Shown here: positions 56,158 to 64,000 of the stretch, in pieces | Layout of the letters: each line of letters starts with the position of its first letter | Position numbering within the stretch: the stretch's first letter is position 1 | Origin: Lysobacter sp. TY2-98 | GTDB taxonomy: Bacteria > Pseudomonadota > Gammaproteobacteria > Xanthomonadales > Xanthomonadaceae | NCBI RefSeq assembly: GCF_003367355.1 | Contig: NZ_CP031413.1 | Location: forward strand, 1,406,921 to 1,470,920 | DNA length: 64,000 bases | Direction: 5' to 3' | The notes under the pieces: generated by a model | The model's input: only the letters and a program-made list of their open reading frames with translations | Databases searched by the model: none | What the model was told of the DNA's origin: nothing | Translations under genes and position numbers: made by a program

Positions 56158-58401
56158 ATGACCGATTCGCCCCGCTCCACCTTCCACGGCTTCGAGCAGA
56201 TCCCGCTGCGCGAATACGCCGAGCGCGCCTATCTCGACTACTCGATGTACGTGGTGCTCGACCGCGCGCTGCCCTTCATCGGCGACGGCCTGAAGCCCGT
56301 GCAGCGCCGCATCGTCTACGCGATGAGCGAACTCGGCCTCAACGCGGGCGCCAAGCCGAAGAAGTCGGCGCGCACCGTCGGTGACGTCATCGGTAAATTC
56401 CACCCGCACGGCGACTCGGCCTGCTACGAAGCGCTGGTGCTGATGGCGCAGCCGTTCTCGTATCGCTATCCGCTGATCGAAGGCCAGGGCAACTTCGGTT
56501 CGCCGGACGACCCGAAGTCGTTCGCGGCGATGCGCTACACCGAATCCAAGCTGACGCCGATCGCCGAAGTGCTGCTCGGCGAACTCGCGCACGGCACGGT
56601 GGACTGGGATCCGAACTTCGACGGCACGCTCGAGGAACCGAGCTGGCTGCCCGCGCGCCTGCCGCACCTGCTGCTCAACGGCACCACAGGCATCGCCGTC
56701 GGCATGGCGACGGACGTGCCGCCGCACAACCTGACCGAAGTCGTCAGCGCCTGCGTGCGACTGCTCGACGATCCGGACGCCACCACCCGCGATCTCTGCG
56801 AATACGTGCAGGGCCCGGACTATCCGACCACTGCGGAAATCATCACGCCACGCAACGACCTGCTGCAGATGTACGAGACGGGCACCGGCAGCGTGCGTGC
56901 ACGTGCGATCTGGCAGAAGGACGGCCAGAACATCGTCATCACCGCACTGCCGTACCAGGTCTCGCCCGGCAAGGTGATCGAGCAGATCGCGACGCAGATG
57001 CGTGCGAAGAAGTTGCCGTGGCTGGAGGACATCCGCGACGAATCGGACCACGCGAACCCGACGCGCATCGTGCTGGTGACGCGCAGCAATCGTGTCGACG
57101 TCGACCCGCTGATGGGCCACCTGTTCGCGACAACCGATCTAGAACGCTCGTATCGCGTCAACTTCAACATCATCGGCCTCGATGGCAAACCGCAGGTCAA
57201 GGGACTGAAGGCGCTGCTGAGCGAGTGGCTGCAGTTCCGCAGCGACACGGTGACACGCCGACTCACCCATCGCCTCGAGCGTGTCGAGCGTCGCCTGCAC
57301 CTGCTCGAAGGCCTGCTGGTCGCGTTCCTCAATCTCGATGAAGTCATCCGCATCATCCGTTCGGAGGACGAGCCCAAGCCGGTGCTGATGGCACGCTTCG
57401 GCCTGACCGAGGAGCAGACCGACTACATCCTCGAAACGCGCCTGCGCCAGCTCGCGCGCCTCGAGGAGATGAAGATCCGCGGCGAGCAGGAAGACCTCGC
57501 CACCGAGCGCGACCGCATCCAGGCCATCCTGGCGAGCAAGGCGAAGCTGCGCAAGCTCATCAAGGACGAGCTGCTCGCCGACGCCAAGAAGTTCGGCGAC
57601 GCCCGCCGTTCGCCGCTCGTCGCGCGCGGCGCCGCCCAGGCGATCTCGGAAAGCGAGCTCGTCGCCAGCGAGCCGATGACGGTCGTCGTCAGCCAGAAGG
57701 GGTGGGTGCGCGCGGCCAAGGGTCACGAGATCGATGCCGCGGGCCTGAGCTACCGTGAAGGCGATGAGCTGCTCTCCGCCGTGCGCACGCGCAGTACCGC
57801 GCAGGTCGCGTTCCTCGATTCGACCGGTCGCGCGTATTCGGCGGCCGTGCACACGCTGCCTTCGGCGCGCGGCAACGGCGAACCGCTGACGGGTCGCTTC
57901 TCGCTGCCATCGGGTGCGGCGATCCAGGCGCTCGCGAGTGGCGAGGGCGAACAGACCTTCCTGCTCGCCAGCAGCCACGGCTATGGCTTCGTCACCAGGT
58001 TCGACAACCTCGTCGGCCGCAACAAGGCCGGCAAGGCGATGCTGTCGCTGACGCCGAACGCCGAGGTGCTGCAGCCCGCCATCGCGCCGACGAGCAAGGG
58101 CGCGCGCGTCGTCGCCGCCACGAGTGCCGGCCACGTGCTGGCCTTCGCGGTCGACCAGTTGCCCGAGATGGATCGCGGCAAGGGCAACAAGATCATCGAC
58201 ATTCCTAAGGCGAAGCTCGGCACGGAGCGCGTCGTCGACGTGGTCGTGGTGACCCCGGAGCAGTCGGTAGTGGTGATGTCGGGCGCACGCACGATGACGC
58301 TGTCGTACAAGGACCTCGACACTTATGTCGGCCAGCGCGCCACGCGCGGCGGGCTCTTGCCGCGCGGTTGGCAGAAGGTCGAGGGGCTCGTCGTCGAGTA
58401 A
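56158..58401 (+). CDS. parC: DNA topoisomerase IV subunit A
   Basis: Breakage-reunion subunit of topoisomerase IV, 747 aa, which decatenates daughter chromosomes. The winged-helix domain contains the active tyrosine Tyr127 in [10 protein letters not shown]. The quinolone-determining region reads [19 protein letters not shown], with wild-type Ser87 and Glu91. The C-terminal beta-pinwheel follows. The start at 56158 gives [20 protein letters not shown], close to known ParC N-termini; the ORF is open upstream but that part overlaps the tRNA promoter. A short 37-base gap precedes the methyltransferase gene. Confidence 0.95.
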   Translation: MTDSPRSTFHGFEQIPLREYAERAYLDYSMYVVLDRALPFIGDGLKPVQRRIVYAMSELGLNAGAKPKKSARTVGDVIGKFHPHGDSACYEALVLMAQPFSYRYPLIEGQGNFGSPDDPKSFAAMRYTESKLTPIAEVLLGELAHGTVDWDPNFDGTLEEPSWLPARLPHLLLNGTTGIAVGMATDVPPHNLTEVVSACVRLLDDPDATTRDLCEYVQGPDYPTTAEIITPRNDLLQMYETGTGSVRARAIWQKDGQNIVITALPYQVSPGKVIEQIATQMRAKKLPWLEDIRDESDHANPTRIVLVTRSNRVDVDPLMGHLFATTDLERSYRVNFNIIGLDGKPQVKGLKALLSEWLQFRSDTVTRRLTHRLERVERRLHLLEGLLVAFLNLDEVIRIIRSEDEPKPVLMARFGLTEEQTDYILETRLRQLARLEEMKIRGEQEDLATERDRIQAILASKAKLRKLIKDELLADAKKFGDARRSPLVARGAAQAISESELVASEPMTVVVSQKGWVRAAKGHEIDAAGLSYREGDELLSAVRTRSTAQVAFLDSTGRAYSAAVHTLPSARGNGEPLTGRFSLPSGAAIQALASGEGEQTFLLASSHGYGFVTRFDNLVGRNKAGKAMLSLTPNAEVLQPAIAPTSKGARVVAATSAGHVLAFAVDQLPEMDRGKGNKIIDIPKAKLGTERVVDVVVVTPEQSVVVMSGARTMTLSYKDLDTYVGQRATRGGLLPRGWQKVEGLVVE

Positions 58402-58438
58402 GCGACGCGCCCTTCCTACAGCCCACCCGAGGAACGCA

Positions 58439-59095
58439 ATGGACGCAAGCTTCTGGCATCAGCGCTGGCAGGACAACCGCATCGGCTTCCATCAGGACAA
58501 ACCGACGCCGCTGATGCTCAAGCATTGGCCGTCGCTCGGCGTGGCGGCCGGCGCGCGAGTGTTCGTGCCGCTGTGCGGCAAGTCGCTTGATCTCGCGTGG
58601 TTCGCGTCGCAGGGGTACGAGGTACTTGGCGTCGAGCTGTCGTCGCGTGCGATCGAGCAGTTCTTCGCCGAGCACGCATTGACGCCGGATATCGTGGACA
58701 CACGTTACGGCCGTCACTACCGAGCCAACGGCATCGAGATCATCTGCGGCGATGCGTTCGCGCTCGACAACGACGCTCTGCGCGAGTGCGACGCGGTATT
58801 CGATCGCGCTGCGCTGATCGCCCTGCCCGACCCCATGCGCGAGCGCTACGTGGCCGAGCTCTACGCCCGCCTGCCGGCGCACTGTCGCGGCCTGCTGATC
58901 ACGTTGGAATATCCGCAGCACGAGAAGTCGGGGCCGCCGTTTTCGGTGGACGAGCCCGAAGTGCGCGAGCGTTTCGGCCGCGACTGGCGTGTCGAGCTGT
59001 TGGAGCGTCGCGAGATCCTCGGATCGCAGCAATCCTTCGTCGACGAAGGCGTGACCCGACTGTCGACCGCCGTCTACCGCCTCGACCGCCGCTGA
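58439..59095 (+). CDS. tpm: Thiopurine S-methyltransferase (tellurite/selenite-resistance type)
   Basis: SAM-dependent methyltransferase of 218 aa. The N-terminal FWHQRWQDNRIGFHQDKP and the SAM site VFVPLCGKSLDLAWFASQGY with GVELSS identify bacterial TPMT. CDAVFDRAALIALPDPMR and LITLEYPQHEKSGPPFSV are also conserved. Homologues methylate thiopurines and volatilise selenium or tellurium oxyanions. A GAGGAA ribosome binding site lies before the ATG at 58439. It may be co-transcribed with parC. Confidence 0.93.
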   Translation: MDASFWHQRWQDNRIGFHQDKPTPLMLKHWPSLGVAAGARVFVPLCGKSLDLAWFASQGYEVLGVELSSRAIEQFFAEHALTPDIVDTRYGRHYRANGIEIICGDAFALDNDALRECDAVFDRAALIALPDPMRERYVAELYARLPAHCRGLLITLEYPQHEKSGPPFSVDEPEVRERFGRDWRVELLERREILGSQQSFVDEGVTRLSTAVYRLDRR

Positions 59096-59139
59096 TTCCC
59101 GCCGCGCGTACAGTACGGCGGGGATCGCGAGGGGACGGC

Positions 59140-61473
59140 ATGAAGCGTTGGATACGGTGGATCGCGCGACTTGCCGTCGCGCTGGTGGTGCTCGTCGCGG
59201 TGGTCGCTGCGGGCATCTGGTTCGCGATGCGGGGCAGCGTGCCGCGCATGGATGGCCGCGTCGCCCTGCCCGGTCTCTCCGCACCCGTCACCATCCAGCG
59301 CGACGCGCTCGGCGTGGTCACCATCGACGCGGCGAACGAAGCCGATGCGATGCGCGCGCTGGGCTACGTGCACGGGCAGGAACGCTATTTCGAGATGGAC
59401 CTGATGCGGCGCGTTGCCGCGGGCGAACTGTCGGAGCTGTTCGGCATGCGCGCGTTTCCAATGGACGCGAAGCATCGTCAGGATCGGCTGCGCGCGCGTG
59501 TCGCCTCGCATCTCGACGCCGCGCTGGGCGAGCGCCGCAGCGTCGTCGAAGCTTACGTAGCGGGCGTCAATACCGGCGCCCACTCGCTGAAGGTGCGGCC
59601 ATGGCCCTACCTGCTGCTGCGACAGTCGCCGCGCAAGTGGGCGATCGAGGACACGCCCCTGGTCGGGTATGCGATGTATTACGACCTGCAGGATGCGACC
59701 GGTGCGCGCGAACTCGCGCTGTCGCGCGTGCTGCCGACGCTGCCGGCACCGTTGCAGACCCTGGTCCGCCACGACGGCAGCAGCTGGGATGCGCCGCTGG
59801 AAGGCGAGCCGCGCGGCGATGCCACGTTGCCGACCGCCGCTCAGATCGACCTGCGCCGCTGGGCAACGCAGGCCAAGCGCATCGAGCCGCTGACGCCGAA
59901 GCAGGAAGTCGGCAGCAATAACTTCGCCGTTGCCGGCGCCCTGACACACGATGGCCGCGCCATCCTCGCCGACGACATGCACCTCGGCCTGCGCGTGCCT
60001 GACATCTGGCTTCGCGCGCGCCTGCGCTATGCCGACGCACGCGCACCCGGTGGCCGCGTCGACGTCACCGGCTTCACCCTGCCCGGCCTGCCGGGCGTCA
60101 TCGTCGGCAGCAATACGCACGTCGCCTGGGGTTTCACCAACAGCTATGGCGACTGGCTGGACTGGGTGGTGGTGCCGAACTGCCACCGCGCCTCGTGCCC
60201 GGCCGCGCGCAAGGTGCGCGAGCGCGTGCTGCCGAACGCGACGGTCGTGGTCTACGACACGCCGTGGGGCCCGATCGACCACTTCGATGCGCAGGACCGC
60301 GCGCTTGCGCGTCGCTGGGTCGCCCACCTGCCGGGTGCGTTGAACCTCGGCCTGCTCGACATGGCGACCGCCGGCTCGATCGACGATGCGATGCGCGTCG
60401 CCGACCGCACCGCGATCCCCGCACAGAACCTGCTGCTCGCCGATCGCAGCGGACGCATCGCGTGGCGGCTGCTCGGGCCGGTGCCGCAGCGCGCGCCGGG
60501 CTGCGAGGCTGCAGGCGTTTCGGACGGTGCGACCTGTCCGCCGTGGTCGTTCTCGACCGCCGGGGCGCCCGCAGTCATCGATCCCGCGTCCGGCCGCGCA
60601 TGGTCGGCGAACGCACGCGTTACCGACGGCGACGATCTACACCGCATTGGCGACGGCGGCTACGTGCTCGCGGTGCGCGCGCGCCGCATCCGCGACGACC
60701 TAATGGCCAAGCAGCAGTTCAACGAACGCGACCTGCTCGCGATCCAACTCGACGATCGCAGCGTATTCCTGCAGCGCTGGGCGACGCTGTTGCACGAGGC
60801 GGCATCGCGCAGCCCGAAAGATTCCCCGTTGCGTGCGCTGGATCTCCGCCCGCTGGAACCGCGGGCGAGTGCCGATGCCGTGCAGTACCGCCTCGTCCGT
60901 GCCTGGCGGCAGTCGGTGCTCGATCGCGTGCGCGAAGGCCTGCTGATGCCGGCACGCATCGCGCTCGGCGCAGACGCCGACATGCCCGAGCTGCCTCAGC
61001 TCGAAGGCGTCGCATGGCCACTGGTCACGCAGCGCCCCGCGAACCTGCTGAACCCGCGCTTCGCGTCATGGGACGCGCTGTTCGACGACGCCGCGGCGCA
61101 CGTCCGTGATTCGCTGGGAAAGAAGGGTCCGCTGCGCGACCGCACCTGGGGCGAGCGCAACACCGCGGCGATCTGCCACCCACTCGCCGCCGCGCTGCCC
61201 TTCGCGCGCCGCCTGCTGTGCATGCCGATGGAACCCCTGGACGGCGATGGCCTGACGCCGCGCGCCGTTGCGCCGGATTTCGGTGCGTCGCAGCGCATGG
61301 TGGTGGCGCCGGGTCATGAAGCCGATGGCATCGCGCATGTGCCCGGCGGCCCGACCGGCAATCCCGCATCGCCCTACTGGGGCGCCGGCCACGACGACTG
61401 GGTGCACGGTCGCCCCACGCCATTCCTGCCCGGCGCGACCACGCATCGCATGACACTGGAGCCGGCGCGCTGA
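59140..61473 (+). CDS. Penicillin acylase-family N-terminal nucleophile hydrolase
   Basis: Exported 777-aa protein. An N-terminal hydrophobic helix (residues 10-30) serves as signal or anchor. The alpha-chain part contains ANEADAMRALGYVHGQERYF with the typical RMFQMD-like FEMDLMRR. Autoproteolysis is expected before Ser259 in KQEVGSNNFAVAG, creating the catalytic N-terminal serine of the beta chain. Substrates in this family include penicillin G, acyl-homoserine lactones and other amides; none can be assigned here. A GAGGGGA site precedes the start at 59140. Confidence 0.9.
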   Translation: MKRWIRWIARLAVALVVLVAVVAAGIWFAMRGSVPRMDGRVALPGLSAPVTIQRDALGVVTIDAANEADAMRALGYVHGQERYFEMDLMRRVAAGELSELFGMRAFPMDAKHRQDRLRARVASHLDAALGERRSVVEAYVAGVNTGAHSLKVRPWPYLLLRQSPRKWAIEDTPLVGYAMYYDLQDATGARELALSRVLPTLPAPLQTLVRHDGSSWDAPLEGEPRGDATLPTAAQIDLRRWATQAKRIEPLTPKQEVGSNNFAVAGALTHDGRAILADDMHLGLRVPDIWLRARLRYADARAPGGRVDVTGFTLPGLPGVIVGSNTHVAWGFTNSYGDWLDWVVVPNCHRASCPAARKVRERVLPNATVVVYDTPWGPIDHFDAQDRALARRWVAHLPGALNLGLLDMATAGSIDDAMRVADRTAIPAQNLLLADRSGRIAWRLLGPVPQRAPGCEAAGVSDGATCPPWSFSTAGAPAVIDPASGRAWSANARVTDGDDLHRIGDGGYVLAVRARRIRDDLMAKQQFNERDLLAIQLDDRSVFLQRWATLLHEAASRSPKDSPLRALDLRPLEPRASADAVQYRLVRAWRQSVLDRVREGLLMPARIALGADADMPELPQLEGVAWPLVTQRPANLLNPRFASWDALFDDAAAHVRDSLGKKGPLRDRTWGERNTAAICHPLAAALPFARRLLCMPMEPLDGDGLTPRAVAPDFGASQRMVVAPGHEADGIAHVPGGPTGNPASPYWGAGHDDWVHGRPTPFLPGATTHRMTLEPAR

Positions 61474-61491
61474 CGGCGCGCGATTTAGGAG

Positions 61492-64000
61492 TCAGACGAC
61501 TGCTGGCGCCGGAACGGCGGACGCGACCGCATTGCGTTCGCGTTCGACGTAGCGCATGAGCAGCGGCAGCAGTTCGTCGAACGGCATCGGGCGACCGAGC
61601 AGGTAGCCCTGCACTTCGTCGATGTGGCGCTCGCGCAGCCAGTCCAGCTGCAGTGACGTTTCGACACCTTCCGCGACGGTGCGGATGTCCAGCGCGTGCG
61701 CGAGGCCGATGATCGAGTTGCAGATCGCGGCGTCGTCCTCGTCGCTGCCGAGGTCGCGCACGAACGATCGATCGATCTTCAGACGATCGATCGGGAAACG
61801 CTTGAGGTAAGCCAGCGACGAATAGCCCGTGCCGAAGTCGTCGATCGAGAAGCTCACGCCGAGGCCGGCGATCTGGCGCATCAGCTCGATCGCACGTTCC
61901 GGATCCTGCATCAGCAAGCCTTCGGTGATTTCGAGTTCCAGCACCTCCGCCGGTAGGCGATGACGCTGCACCGTCTCCGCCACGTACTGCACGAGTTCGT
62001 CGTTGAACTGTGCCGGCGACACGTTAACGGCGACGCGCAGTTGCGGCAGGCCGGCGTCGGCCAGCAGGCGGTAGTGGCGGGCCGCCTGGTCGAGCACGCG
62101 CCGGCCGAGATCGACGATCAGACCACTCTCTTCGCAGACCGGAATGAACTCGCCCGGCATCAGCAGGCCGCGTTCCGGGTGGTTCCAGCGCACCAGCGTT
62201 TCCAGCGCGACCGGACGTTCGTTGGCATCGAACAGCGGCTGGAACACCGGAACGAATTCGTCGCGCTCCAGTGCTCGGCGCAGCTCGGCGACGAGCTGCA
62301 CGCGGCGTGACACGCCGTCGACGAACTCGGCCTGGAACGGCACCGCGCGATTGCGGCCCTGGCGCTTCGCCTGGTGCATCGCGAGATCGCCGTGCTTGAG
62401 CAGCGTCTCGACGTCCTTGCCAGCTTCGGGGAAGCGGCACCAGCCCAGGCTGGCCGTCAGCGTGTGCTGCGTGTCGCCGAGGTCCATCGGGCGCGAAAGC
62501 GCCTCGGTGATGCGACGGATGACTTCGGTCGCGCCGCTGTCACCCATCTGTTCGGTCAGGACGATGACGAACTCGTCGCCGCCGAAACGCGCGACGGTGT
62601 CGGTTTCGCGCGCAACGCTGCGCAGGCGGTCGGCGACTTCGCGCAGCACCTGGTCGCCCGCGCCGTGGCCGAGCGCGTCGTTGACCAGCTTGAAGTCGTC
62701 GAGGTCGATGAAGATCAGCACGCCGCCGCGGCCGTAGCGCTGTGCATTGAGCAGCGCCTGCTGCAGGCGGTCCTGCAGGAGCTGGCGGTTCGGCAGATCG
62801 GTCAGGGAATCGTGCGTGGCGCGGTACGCGAGACGCTCTTCGTAGCTTTCACGCTCGCTCATGTCGAGCATGCCACCGACGACGCGCAACGCGCGGCCGG
62901 TGCTGTCACGCTGGATGAAGGCGCGGTCGATGACGAGTGCGTAGCTGCCGTCGCCGCGGCGGTAGCGATACTGCTCACGCCACTCGCCGTCGTCGCTTTC
63001 CAGTGCGTGCTTGAGGCCGTTGGTCACGCGCGCGTGGTCCGTCGGGTGCACGCGGGTCGACCACTCCTCGATCGGCGAGACGTCCTGCGGCAGGGTGCCG
63101 AAGCGCGTGTAGTAGCTCTCGCTCCACCACACTTCGCCGCTCTGCACGTCGTAGTCGTAGACCGCGTCGCTGGTCGCGCGCGAGACGAGATGGAAGCGTT
63201 CCTGCGCGCGCTCGCGCTCGGTCACGTCTTCGGCGGCGACCAGGCGCGCGTTGCGGCCGTGGAAGTCGATGTCATGGTTGTAGATGGCCATGCGCATGAC
63301 ATGGCCATTGCGATGCAGGTGCGTCCACACCTTGCCCTGCGGGCGGCGCGAAGAGGCGTCCGCCGCCGCGGCGCGCACCGCCTCGTGCTCGGAGTCGGGG
63401 CGGAAGGACAGCATGCTCGCGCCGATCAGTTCGTCGCGCGTGTAGCCGTAGTGCGAAACCATCGCGTCGTTGATCGCGAGGATCTGCAGCGTGTCGCGGT
63501 CGAACACCCACATCGGCAGCGGGTTGTGTTCGAAGAGGAAGCGGTACTCCTCCTCCGCTTCGTGCGCGCGCTCGCGGGCTTCGACCAGTTCGGTTACGTC
63601 CTGCTGGATGCCGCGCACGATCGTCTGGCCATACTCGTCGTGCGTGACGAGCGACCGCGCGAGAACGACACGCTCGGCGCCATCGGTACGGCGGATGCGG
63701 AACTGGACGTCGGTGGGGCCGCCGCTGGCCATGACCTCGACACCGCCCGCTTGCACGATCGCGTGGTCGTCGGGATGCACCAGCTCCATGACGTCGTCCA
63801 GCGGCATCGCGCGGGTGGTTTCCGGCAGGCCGTAGATCCGCGCGCCCTGGCGGCTGACCTGGATGATCCCGGTGCGCGGATCCCATTCGTATTCGCCGAG
63901 CATGGCGAGCGTCTTCGCCTGCTCCAAGCGCTCCTCGCGGTTCTCGAGCTGGTGCAGCACGCGATCGAAGCGGCGGACCAGCCAGCTCCACGCGAGCGCC
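61492..64000 (-). CDS. PAS-GGDEF-EAL cyclic-di-GMP signalling protein, 5' end beyond the window
   Basis: The gene enters from the right edge; at least 835 codons are visible. The first visible residues (LAWSWLVRRFDRV) look like the end of a membrane helix, so a sensor lies outside. After that come a coiled segment, three PAS domains (including FEHNPLPMWVFDRDTLQILA), a GGDEF domain with intact motif RFGGDEFVIVL and an inhibitory RETD five residues upstream, and an EAL domain. The EAL motif itself reads ETLVRW instead of EALVRW, keeping the catalytic glutamate, and DDFGTGYSSL is intact. It could make or degrade cyclic-di-GMP. Confidence 0.93.
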   Translation of the reverse strand, partial: ALAWSWLVRRFDRVLHQLENREERLEQAKTLAMLGEYEWDPRTGIIQVSRQGARIYGLPETTRAMPLDDVMELVHPDDHAIVQAGGVEVMASGGPTDVQFRIRRTDGAERVVLARSLVTHDEYGQTIVRGIQQDVTELVEARERAHEAEEEYRFLFEHNPLPMWVFDRDTLQILAINDAMVSHYGYTRDELIGASMLSFRPDSEHEAVRAAAADASSRRPQGKVWTHLHRNGHVMRMAIYNHDIDFHGRNARLVAAEDVTERERAQERFHLVSRATSDAVYDYDVQSGEVWWSESYYTRFGTLPQDVSPIEEWSTRVHPTDHARVTNGLKHALESDDGEWREQYRYRRGDGSYALVIDRAFIQRDSTGRALRVVGGMLDMSERESYEERLAYRATHDSLTDLPNRQLLQDRLQQALLNAQRYGRGGVLIFIDLDDFKLVNDALGHGAGDQVLREVADRLRSVARETDTVARFGGDEFVIVLTEQMGDSGATEVIRRITEALSRPMDLGDTQHTLTASLGWCRFPEAGKDVETLLKHGDLAMHQAKRQGRNRAVPFQAEFVDGVSRRVQLVAELRRALERDEFVPVFQPLFDANERPVALETLVRWNHPERGLLMPGEFIPVCEESGLIVDLGRRVLDQAARHYRLLADAGLPQLRVAVNVSPAQFNDELVQYVAETVQRHRLPAEVLELEITEGLLMQDPERAIELMRQIAGLGVSFSIDDFGTGYSSLAYLKRFPIDRLKIDRSFVRDLGSDEDDAAICNSIIGLAHALDIRTVAEGVETSLQLDWLRERHIDEVQGYLLGRPMPFDELLPLLMRYVERERNAVASAVPAPAVV

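Noticed and set aside
56401-56460. Possible quinolone-resistance mutation in parC
   Set aside because: Ser87 and Glu91 in [13 protein letters not shown] are the wild-type residues.

Overview
The window is chromosomal DNA of a very GC-rich gammaproteobacterium, most likely Lysobacter or a close relative in the Xanthomonadaceae. This rests on gene order and product style (ypjD first, the murJ-ribF-ileS-lspA-ispH string, rplU-rpmA-obg, uvrA next to a thioesterase, pst-phoU with an OprP-type porin, penicillin acylase, parC). No search could be run, so the genus is inferred.

Layout. 1-6010: a YpjD-like membrane protein, then a MarR regulator and a complete tripartite drug efflux operon (outer membrane factor, HlyD adaptor, a VOC protein, DHA2 permease) ending in a strong terminator. 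6028-9215: DUF805, RadA, an aldose-epimerase-like protein that seems to lack its catalytic histidines, and tRNA-Thr(CGT). 9283-16271: ispH, lspA, ileS, ribF and murJ on the minus strand. 16293-18777: rpsT, obg, rpmA and rplU. 18985-28828: uvrA, a thioesterase, a copper chaperone, two crotonase-family enzymes, a sulfurtransferase, a Nudix hydrolase, FKBP and nth. 28854-36143: a phosphate-starvation block (porin, two PstS proteins, PstCAB, PhoU) with recognisable Pho boxes. 36306-38329: an HvfABC-type RiPP metallophore operon whose precursor has extra KCGAD repeats. 38387-46147: RNase T, an ECF sigma/anti-sigma pair, RlmB, RNase R, a CorA-type transporter, a RES-domain protein and a small conserved protein.

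46342-55857 is a 9.5 kb integrated element. Its integrase used the 3' end of tRNA-Leu(CAG), whose last 15 nt are duplicated at the far end. The right half, on the minus strand, is a mobility module: integrase, a DNA-binding-like protein, an AlpA regulator, a small ORF, a winged-helix protein and a P27-like terminase small subunit. This resembles a phage satellite. The left half, on the plus strand, is cargo with visibly lower GC and TTA codons. It holds three consecutive genes for proteins with two membrane helices and a coiled coil (two are tandem paralogues), then an Apea-type HEPN protein with an R-x4-H motif, then a DUF72 protein. I regard the membrane trio plus HEPN as the best candidate for an undescribed system, probably anti-phage defence, but that function is inferred from architecture and context.

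55928-64000 returns to core genome: parC, a thiopurine methyltransferase, a penicillin acylase-family protein and a PAS-GGDEF-EAL protein that runs off the right edge.
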